A stretch of 13,818 bases of DNA from Auxenochlorella pyrenoidosa (Eukaryota; Chlorophyta; Trebouxiophyceae; Chlorellales; Chlorellaceae), in assembly GCA_001430745.1 (NCBI GenBank), contig KQ482074.1, positions 158,599-172,416 on the forward strand. Reading direction: 5' to 3'. Numbering within the stretch: position 1 is the first letter of the stretch; every line of letters begins with the position of its first letter. The translations under genes were made by a program, and so were the position numbers. Positions 1 through 9,200 of this stretch are shown in pieces. Under the pieces are notes generated by a model that was not told the DNA's origin, searched no databases, and saw only the letters and a list, made by a program, of their open reading frames with translations.

Positions 1-222
1 AGACGAAGCAGCGCCAGAGCAGGGTCAGGGCAGAGGGTGGCAGGGGCGCTGCGGCCGCCTGCGACCACCCGGTTGCCACCCGCCCCGACGTGCCGCGCTG
101 GCCAGGTTGGCTGCTTTAGTTTGTGGGCGCTCCGGGTCGCAGGCACGGCACGCTACCGTGCAGGCGCTCGCTGCCGCTGTGACGGGCCCGGCTGCTGCGC
201 CAGGCGTATGCGCGGCGCTCAC
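1..222 (-). other. FAB1: Start of FAB1 intron 16 (continues past the left edge)
   Basis: After exon 16 (TGG TCG G) the minus strand reads GTGAGCGCC, a good donor. The expected next family motif (an Asp-Thr-x-Phe-Leu segment leading to MDYSLL) is not found in any minus-strand frame down to position 1. The last 40 or so bases toward the edge are pyrimidine-rich on the minus strand, so an acceptor may lie just outside. No other feature is visible here. Confidence 0.7.
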
Positions 223-3200
223 CCGACCACAGCGCGCGCTGCAGGCGCGCAAAGGCGCGCGGCCCCACCAGCGTGGGCGCCGCCAGGTTGAGCTCCTTCA
301 GGTTCTCGTCCAGCAGCACGGCGCCTGCAGGGGGGGTGGCAGTGCGAGGGTAGGCTCGGCTGGTCTTGGACTGGCTGCGCTCCTCACCCTGCAAGCTGAG
401 CAGCGCTCGCGCGGATAGCATGCAAGAGGGTGGGGCGCCAGGCTGAGGGGCCACTGCCGGTTGAAGAGAGCAGGGCAGCCGAGCGCCTCTGCTGCCCTGT
501 CCTGGCGCACACAAACAAGACGAGGCAGCGGAATCAAAGCAAAACTGTTGTGTGGAGCTGGCCGGGCGGCGCCTGTGGGGCTGCCGACTGGTGTGACCCG
601 CTCCTGGCGGCCGCCCCTCACCCGCAGCCGTGGGGTCGTCTGCAGCATACCGGTCCCGCTGGCTGCCCTTGAGGTCGAAAATGCGCGACACCTGGTGCAG
701 GGAACGGCAAGGCATGCCTCATGGCCCGGGTACAAACAGCAGGGGGCACAGCTGGCCGACAGCGTGCTGCGGCGCCCAGGCGGCACTCACTCGCCTCCTG
801 TCCTGAAGATCTGCAAGCCTGTTGTGCTGGTGCTGCTGCCGCCGCTGCCGCCCCTGTTGTTGCGGCGGAGGGGCGCTGCATGGCTGTGCCGCGGCGCCTG
901 CGGCCGTCCCCACCTGGGCGTCCCTGCCGTAGAAGACGTTCTCCGTGATGAGCAGGTCCATGACGCCCTCCTTGCCCCCAAAGGGCGGCGCGGTGGGGGC
1001 GCCCCGCCCGCCGGTGTACTGCACAGACACCTGCAGAGAGCGGACGGGGGAGCAAGGGGCCGGGGTCAGCTGAGAAGAGAAGAGCAGACAGAAGTGTCAA
1101 AGGCATCACCAGCTGCCTGGGATCCACTGCCAGCTTTGCCGAGGACCCCGGCGGCCAAAACAGAACACCGCGGCCAAGCAGCCAGCGTCCACAACGGGCT
1201 GCTGCGCCGTGGTCCAGGATGTGGACACGGCACATGCCCTTGGCCCGTGGTCTCCAGTCCCAACAGCGGGAGTGATGATCAGGCGGCAGCCCAGCCCAGG
1301 CAGCAGAGTGCAAGCAGCGGCGCCGCCCAGGCAGCAGCAGAGCGCAAGCAGCAGCGCCGCTCAGGCAGCAGCAGAGCGCGAGCAGCAGGGCGTGAGCACC
1401 TGGTAGACGCCCAGTATCTTGGCCAGGCACGTCTCCTGCCCGCGGTGCAGCATGGTGGCTACGTAGCGGAAGTAGTCGGGCGCAAACTCCAAAAAGGACT
1501 GCCGCTCGCTGCGGGACAGCTGCTTGATGATGTAGCTGCGGGCAGGCAGGGTGGGCCGGGGGTGGGGGAGGAGGGTGCCAAGGGCCAGCGTCGGCGCCAG
1601 CGCAGCGCACGACAGAGGCGGTGGTTGCGAAAGCAGCGTGCTGCGAAGGGGGGCCGCTCGGCGGTGGCGGCCAGCGCAGCAAGCGTAGCCAGCGCAGCAC
1701 GCGCTCCCACCCGCATCCTCATCCATGAGCAGCCCCGCCATGCGCTGCCGAACCCACCGCTTGTCGTGCGTGCGTGCAAAGTAGACGGACGACTTGCCGC
1801 CGCGTGAGGCCCACTTGCGGCAGCGCGAGATGGAGGCCAGGAAGGCGGCCTCCCCGCCCGCCACCACGCGCCGCCGCAGCTCGGCAAACTGAGGGGCATA
1901 GTATGCGGTGACCTGCCAGGGCAGGGGCGGCAGGGCGGCAGAGCTCAACACGGGATGCGCACAGGCGTGGGGGGCGGGCGGCCAAGGGCCCATGGCGTCA
2001 CTGCAAAGCGAGGACGCCTCTGCTGTAGACGAATTGAAGAAGCGCTGCTGCACCGCTGACCAACCAGGCAGCGATGTGAGCGGGCTGCGAGGGCACCCGC
2101 AGCAGCGCCGGGTGGGTGCACGCGCCGTGCCCGCACCTGGAAGCGCGCGCGCCCCCACGGCATGCCCGGCGAGGGGTCCTCCATCGCCAGCTGGCAGTCC
2201 AGCTGCTGCTCGCAGAACAGCACCTGCCAGTCGCCGCTCTGCTCCGCGGCCAGCTCCTCCTGGGTGACGGTGCGGGTGCTGTGCGCGGGCTGTGCCCCCA
2301 CCTGCTGCTGCTGCTGCTGCTGCAGGTCTGGTGACGGCTGGGCTGGCCCCGCAGCTGCGGGCGCATCTGGTGCAGCTGCTATTGCAGCAGGCGCCTCTGC
2401 AACGAGGGCACCCGGTGCAGCACCGGCGGTATCCTCGGGCGGCGCAGGTTCCGCCGCGGCTGCTGATGCCGCAGGACCTTGCTGCTGCGCCGCCTGCTGC
2501 TGCTGCTGCTGTGCAGCCGGCTGTTTCGCCTGCAGCCCAGGCACCAAGCTACTGCTGCGTGTGCTGCCGCCGCCCCTTGGGGAGTCTGGCAGGAACTGCC
2601 AGGAGGCGGGCACTGCAGCTGCTTGAGACTCGCTCTCTGCTGCGCCCACAGCGCCGCTGCCGCCACCATTGCCAAGCGTGCTGGAATCCGTTCCGGGCTG
2701 CCCAAAGAGGATGCCAGCCACGGAGTCGTGCAGGTAGCCCTGGTACTCCCTGAGCCAGCAGGAGGCCAGTGGGGCTGGCATCAAGAGCAGGGACATAGCA
2801 AGTGGATGAGGAAGCAGGGCCCCGCCCATGCACACCCCTGATGTGGTCGACACCCCAGGCAGCTTTGCCAGCTCTGCATGCCTCCACCCTGCTGAGAGCA
2901 GCAACTTGCTGCGTCGCAGGGCACAGAGGCGAGCATGAAGGTAGCAAACAGTGGCGGCACGCGGGCAGGCGGCTGCCCACTTGGTGGCCAGGAAGTAGGC
3001 GACGATGGAGGTGGGCTCGTCATCAAAGATGGCCACCCGCATGCCGTCTGCGCCGCCCGGCAACAGTGCGCGCCCGCTCAGCTCCACCCGCCCCGCCGTC
3101 AGCGGCACGTGCCCCGGCGCCAGCTCGCTGCGCAGCTTGCCCAGCAGCTGCAGCAGCTTGCTGGGCTGCTTGGCGGGCAGCTTGCCGGCTGCGGCCTGCC

Positions 3201-6200
3201 CGGCAGGTGGCGCTGGGTGAGCCGGGGCTGCAGACGAGCCGGGCAGCTGGGATGCCACAGAAGACATCAGGGTGCCCAGAGGGCCAAGGCTGGTTGAGAG
3301 CAGCATGGACGCCCGAGAGGAGGGTGCTGCTGTCGCTGCCAGCGCTTCTCGTGCTCCCGCCGCCGCTGCCGGCACGGCTGCTGCTGCTGCCTGTTCGCCT
3401 CTCGCCGCTTGCACCTCGACTGCTGCTGCTGCCGCTGCCGCTGCCTCACCATTGGCCTCTGCGGCAGCGTCTGAGCCTGCCGCAGCCAGAATCGAGGGCA
3501 TGGGAGCCTCCTGCAGCCTTGCAATCGCCTCGAGGCGGCCCGAGGCGGCAGACTGCAGGATGCGCAGCGGCCCCAAGGGCTTGCCCAGGGAAGACGCCCC
3601 CGCCGGTCGCTCGCCCGCACCTTCTGCTTCTGCTGCTGCCTCGGCCGGCGCTGCCAGGGCTGTCCCTCCGGGCTCCTCAGGCGAGGCTGAGACATCCAGC
3701 AGGGAGTTCCACTCCCAGTGGCTCACGCTGCCCCGCCCGGAAGGCTCCTCAGCTGGCAGTGGTGGTGGCTGCTCGCCTCCTGCCGCCAATGCCGCACCTG
3801 CTGCTGCCGCTGCCGCTGGTTTTTGCTGCACATCCTGACCCTGCACCTGTTGCTGCTCGGCCTGCTGCTCTGCTGCAGGCTGTTGCACCCGTTGCATCGC
3901 CATCGCTGGTGCCTCGCTGGGAGGCGGCAGCTGCTGCCGCAATGAGGCCTGGTCTGCTGAGAGCGCGTGCGCCAGGTACTGGTAGCTGCGCCGCCGCTCG
4001 GTGAAGCTCTTTGAGAGCGACATGCGACCCAGGCGAGCCGCCACCTGCTCCAACCTGCTGGTGTAAGGGGCCGCCTCCGGCTCTGCCTCCTCTGCAGAGT
4101 ACAGCACAGGAAGGGGGACGACAGGGTTGGAAGACGAGGCGAGTGGGGGTGGGTGGTGCCAACACCGACAGGGCATTCAAGCATGCGGCTTGCGGCAAAA
4201 TCCCGAATTTTCTTGTTCGAGCCCCCCCCCCCCCCCCCCCTTTCCCCCACCACACACACACCACCACCACCACACCTGTGGAGCTTTGCCGCTTTGGGGT
4301 CAGCGCACGGACCAGCTCGGGGTCAGGGTTGGACAGGTCCAGGCGGAAGGGCGGCCGCCTCTGCTGCTGTGCCTGCTGCACCTGGTGCGGGCCCAGCGGC
4401 GGTGTCTGAATGGCCGCCAGTTGACCGCTGCTTCCCACCCCCTCGCTGAGCCCCTGCGGCGCCCGTGAGGCAGCCGGCAAGCAGTTGCCAGTGGCTAACG
4501 CTACATCTGCTTCTTGCCGCGCGCTGCTCTGAACCCAGTCCTGAGTGCGTTGAGAGCGCAGCCTGGTGCCGCTCGGGCTGGCGCCACCGCTGCCAGGGCC
4601 GCTGCTGCCACGCTGATCAAACATCGCAACGTAGCGGGCCACAAGCCCGGTGGGTATAGTTGCCTGGCCCTGCCCTCGGCCTTGGCTCTGCAGCTGAGCT
4701 GCGTAGGTGGGGCTGCCGGCCGGGCTGCCGTCGCCGAGCTCGTCGCCGCCCACCAGCGAGGGAGCTCCGAAGTTGAGCTCGCTCAGCGAGGCCGGCGGCA
4801 GGGCGGTGGCGGCCTCTAGAAAATGGTGCGCCAGGCTGCTGTCGCTCCGCTCCCGCCGCATCTCCATGCCAGCAGGGCTGGAGCTGGCCGGCTCAGGCGG
4901 CAGGCGCTGCACGGGCAGCGGCTCAGCAGCCATTGCGCCCAGCCTGTCCTGCCCAGCAGTGCTGCTCGGGGCTCCTGCAGCCGGCTGCTGCTGTTGCTGC
5001 TGCTGCTGTGGGTGCGTGCCTCCATCTGTATGCTGGCTGAAAGGAAGCGCAGGCGTCTCTGCCTGCCCCTCTGCCTCGTCAGCCGGCCCCGTGCGAGGCG
5101 GCAGCACCTCCAGGCTGGCATGCCTGCTGTGCCCTGCTGCCAGGCGGCGGCTGGCCAGCGCCGTGCTCAGCGCGCTGGCGCTGGCGGGCGGCGCCGCGTG
5201 GCTACCAGGCGTGCCCTCGTGCAGGCAAGTTGCCCACTGCACCACCACCGCGGCCAGCATGCTGCGCAGGCGGTTGAGCTCCCACACTGTCGAGGTGACG
5301 CGCCGCGCCGCCTGTGCTGCCTCCTCGCCCCCGCTGCCGCCGCCGCCGGCCACGCCATGGGGGCTCCCATCCAGCAGAGCGACTGCATCCTGGACCTGCA
5401 GCAAGGCAGGGCCAGGGGGCGAGTGGAGCAGGGGGTTTGGAACTGCATCCTCGCTCCACAGGACGGGTGCATGGCTTCTGTGGCAGGCAGCGAAGGATTG
5501 GGCTGCTGCGCTGCGCAGCAGAGCAGCCTGCGCTTGCTGATGTGTGGGCAGCTGAGCAGATGCGGAGCGGCCCCTGGTCGAAACCGGGAAAATCCAAGGT
5601 TCTGCAGAGTCTCACGGCAGGGCAGCCCCTCACCATGTCGAGGAAGGCCGCCCGCGTGTCGGCCAGCGTGCCCAGCCACATGGCGCGGAACTCGGGGTCG
5701 GCACCGCTGTCGCCGCTGCCGCCCAGCCCCTCGGCGGCCTGCCCCTCTGCCTCTGCCTGCTGCGCCTGCGTCTGCCGCTCCAGGGCGTCCAGCTGCTGGG
5801 TCAGGGCGTACTCAATGGCGCTGAAGGCCTCGTCCGCCTCCTGCAGCCCAGAGCCGTGGTGCGGGCGCAAGTTGGTCAGAAGCGAGGCTATTGCGCGTGC
5901 AATCCACTCCTGAACCGGCGGCGCATGGATGCCTGCCAGATCCAAGCAGCACATGTCCTCTGCCGACCTCAGCGCAGGTTGCTGGGCCATTTCCAACAGC
6001 CACCCTGTTCGTTTCAGCGCCAGCTGCCACCCCCTGCGCCCTCATGATGCCACCCCCTTGATGCCACATTGATGCCACCCCCTGCGCAGCCAGCCCACCG
6101 CCTCCATGCCTGTTCGCCTCATCCCCTGCGTGCCTTCCCTGCCTGGCATGATGGCCCCGCATCCCACCTCTGTCAGCTGCTTGAGCTCCTCCTGCAGCCA

Positions 6201-9200
6201 CTCCAGCTCCGGCTCTGCCGCCAGCTGCACCTGCCGCGGCGGCATGCGCACGCGGTAGGGGTGGATGGCCGAGTAGTGGAGGCACAGCAGCGTGTGGCCG
6301 GCGCCCAGGTAGCGCACAAAGTCGCGCTGCAGCGACAGTCCGCCCAGGCTGAGGTGCCGGCAGTCCAGCAGCACCGACAGCAGGTGGGCGAACGACAGGC
6401 AGGCCGCCTCGGGGGAGAGCGGCACGCGGCGGGCGGCGCTGGACGCGGCCGCCGCGTCGCCGGCGTCGCCGCAGGGCCGCAGCCACAGCCAGACGCGGCC
6501 GTCTGGCAGCTCCCTGCCGGCCGGCAGCCGCATGCTGGACAGCGTGACCAGGCCGTCGCCGTGCATGAAGGAGCGCAGGTGCAGCGGCGCGCCCTCGCCG
6601 CACTGCGGGTGCGGGCACTTGCGGTGTGGCGGCGCGGCGGCAGACATGAAGGCCGCCAGCGGCAGGTCTGCGTGAGCGAGGGGCCAGGGATGAGCAGCAA
6701 GTGCAAGCCTTGTTGAGGAATGGTGGGTTTCTGGCATGCTTGTCAAAACTCTGAAAAGAAACACGCTGCATTCGGGGCGAGGCAGCGCTCAAGCCAGCAG
6801 CGGCGGCGAGAAAGCTGAGCGTCGGCAGCATGGGGTGCAGCCCACCCGAATCGGCGTAGAACTCCATGCAGTGGGCGTGGGAGGGCTCGCACAGGATGCC
6901 CTTGGCCGGGTTCTTGCAGGAGATGGCCAGCCACAGGCGCTGCATGCGGTAGGCCGCCAGCGCTGGCGAGGCAGGGGCGTCGCTGCCCCACCCTGCTGGG
7001 GCAACGCTTGCCTCTGCAGCCAGCCCAGTCGAGGGGGCTGCCGCTTGGGAAAGCGCGGAAGCGCCCTCGCTGTCACGCTGCAGGTGGGCCAGCTGCGCTG
7101 CTGCCTGCTGGGTGGTGCCTGGCTGCAGCGCGGCGGCAGGCCCGCCGAACGCCCCAGGCAGCCCGGCGCCAGTTACCGGGCTGGCCGCCTCGCTGCCGGT
7201 CAGCTGCAGCTGCTGCAGGGCCAGTTCCTTGGCTGCCACGTGCAGCGGGTCCTGGGGGGAGCCGGGGACCGCTTGCGACAGGGGGCCCTGGCTCCGGGGC
7301 GTGCTTGCGCCCGACTGGCCTGCCTGCGCCGCCTGCCACTGCAGCCCCCCCCGCTCCTCCTCAGCTTCCGTCTGGCTGCCCGACACAGTGAAGGTGGCTG
7401 CCCCAGCCTCAGCAGGCAGCACCCACATGTTTGTGCTGTCCGAGGACGCCGGGCTCTCAGGCGGCGACTCCCCCTCCCCTGCTGCGCCCGCCGCCGCCTC
7501 GGCTGCTGCTGACGGCTCCGCCGCGGGGTTGGGCAGGTCAAAACCCCCGTGGGCCGCCCCGCGCTCCAGCACAACCGAGACATGGGGGGAGGCCGACAGG
7601 ATGGCCTGGCGCCCGCGCGCCTCAGCGGTAGCCAGGTAGGAAGTTGACGCCACCGCGTCGGCCAGGCCCGCCAGGGCGTCTGCGCCGCCACCGCCGCCAC
7701 CGGGCAGCACGGCGGCCGCTGCGGCCGCCAGCTGGTTGGAGAGCATGGCCGACTCGAGCACGCCCCAGAAGGCGGCGTAGGCGGCAAAAGAGGCGACGCG
7801 CTTCACCTTGCGTAGCTCTGCGGGGGCGGAACGGCAGTGCTGGAAGCAGTCAAGGCCGACACCTGGGTGCAGTCGGCCAGGAGGGATGCAGCAGGGCAGG
7901 CGCAGGAGCTGCGCAGGCAGTGCCGCAGGCGCTTGCCTGCAGCATCGCTGCCGCGCAGCACAATGGTCGCCCCCAGCGGGCGGGGACAGCCCCGAAATGT
8001 CATGAGCGCCCGAGGGGCGTTGCTGAAGGTTGCGGCGCGCCGCAGCGGGGCCTCTGAGGCCACCAGGTGCTGTGCCTGCAGCCACGGCAGCATAGGAGTT
8101 GGGAGGTACACCCAGCACATGCGCGCACCCCCAAATGACAGTGCAGCGCTTCCACCGGCAGCGGGATCAGCACCAGTCGCAGCAATGGCAGCGTGCAGGG
8201 CCAGGGTGGCCTGCCTGCGACCTCACATCTTGCGGCCCTGGCGTTCTGGGGCTCGGCTCGGTGCTGGCAGCCGCAGAGGCAGGCGCCGTGAGGGGGCCGG
8301 TGCCGTTGTCGGGCGGCTGCTGCGGCTGCTGCGCCGCAACGCTCTCCACCTCAAACTCTTTGCAGAAGCCCACGCATTGGCTGCTCAGCTGGTCGGGCGC
8401 AGGCGCCACCTGGGCGCCCGGGAGGGGCAGGCACTTGCATGTCAGGCATCGGCTGAAAAGCTGGGGCAGCTGCTGCAGCAGCCACTCAGCCCATGCTCGT
8501 CACAGAAGCTCCCAGCACAACCAAGGTCACATGCTCAGGGCACCGATGCGCACCGACAAACAAGCAAACCAAGTCCGAAACACGCATGCCGCAACGAGCC
8601 CGCGTGCCGCAAGCGCAGGCCACCCCTTGGCCGACAGCCGCTGCGAATGTGCAGCCCCCACTGGCAGTTGCGGCTGTTGCAGCGGCGGCACGCGCACCCG
8701 TGCGCCCGTGCAGCGTGCGATGCGCTCCAGCAGCTCCGGCTTCACGTTGAGCACGAGGGATATGTCTCGGGACAGCAGCAGCTCCTGGGCATAACTGCAG
8801 CAAGGCAGCAGGGGGGCAGGCTTTCTTGGTGCCGGGCTAGCACGCCAGCGACCCGCCCCATAGCTGCCCCCAATGCCAGGGGGGTGGCACGTGGCCGGCA
8901 GCTGGGCGGGCACGCACCGCGCCACGCTGCCCTCCACCAGCAGCACATCCGGGTTGAAAGAGGCGATACGGTCCACCACGGCATCTAGGTACTGCTGCTC
9001 CTGGTCCAGCATGGAGTCGAAGCTCGAAAGCTTGGACTGCGCGCCCACCGCCGCGCCCGAGCCGCCCAGGCTGCCCAAGCCGCTGCCCAGGCTGGCCATG
9101 CCGCCGCCGCCGCCGGCAGCGCCCGCCTTGGCGACCGCCCCGCTGCTGCCCAGGCTGCTGCGCGCCACCTCGATGCCCCCTTCCAGCAGCATGACGCGTG

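Larger units (their letters stand above)
223..2749 (-). other. FAB1: FAB1 exons 11-16: phosphatidylinositol phosphate kinase domain (incomplete)
   Basis: Residues about 1677-2074. Exon 11 continues EYQGYLHDS, then a Gln/Ala linker, and ends in GRARFQ. Exon 12 starts VTAYYAPQFAELRRR and contains SRCRKWASRGGKSSVYFART, the Gly-rich nucleotide-binding segment. Exons 12 and 13 join as DKR-YIIKQLSRSERQSF, which places the ATP-binding lysine at about residue 1937. Exon 13 continues EFAPDYFRY and CLAKILGVYQ. Exon 14 has MDLLITENVFYG. Exon 15 has SRIFDLKGSQRDRY, the DLKGS signature of PIP kinases. Exon 16 has AVLLDENLKEL and ARLQRALWSG, then the donor GGTGAG at 223/222. The downstream DYSLL block, the IID block and the specificity loop are off the left edge, so catalytic completeness cannot be judged. 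No key residue of the visible part is missing. Confidence 0.93.
2981..5840 (-). other. FAB1: FAB1 exons 8-10: low-complexity middle region with short conserved islands
   Basis: Residues about 865-1676. Exon 8 (EADEAFSAIEYALTQQLDAL) is a Gln/Ala/Glu-rich helical segment. Exon 9 carries the conserved island STVWELNRLRSMLAAVVVQW (compare the EVNRLRR block of plant FAB1). It then turns into disordered sequence with a run of eight Gln, SELNFGAPSLVG, and a tail LDLSNPDPELVRALTP. Exon 10 begins EEAEPEAAPYTSRLEQVAAR and passes through Ala- and Gln-rich stretches. It ends with the strongly conserved FDDEPTSIVAYFLATK, which in Fab1 lies shortly before the kinase core. Exon 9 (1,120 nt) and exon 10 (1,111 nt) are the longest exons. 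Their compositional bias makes exact internal homology hard to judge, but the reading frame stays open through both and the flanking motifs are clear. Confidence 0.85.

Noticed and set aside
1..252. Coding continuation of FAB1 to the left edge
   Set aside because: No minus-strand frame there carries the expected DTxFL...DYSLL kinase motifs, and a good donor sits at 222-221.
1298..1392. CRISPR-like array
   Set aside because: The repeats are directly adjacent with no unique spacers and sit inside a eukaryotic intron.
461..1807. Long plus-strand open frame of 448 codons
   Set aside because: It lies opposite FAB1 kinase exons 12-15 and their introns. The product is Arg/Ala/Gly-rich with no recognisable motif, as expected for a mirror frame in GC-rich DNA.
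2802..4004. Plus-strand open frame of 400 codons
   Set aside because: It is antisense to FAB1 exon 10 and intron 10. Its composition mirrors the Ala/Gln codons on the other strand and no domain is visible.
6024..6085. Transposon end or inverted repeat in FAB1 intron 7
   Set aside because: The copies are short direct repeats of a CCACCCCCT core without target duplication or inverted termini.
5812..8118. Single 768-codon minus-strand ORF as one exon
   Set aside because: It contains true FAB1 exon 6 but also reads through introns 5 and 6 and the antisense of others. Family motifs need splices at 7937/7817 and 6846/6667.
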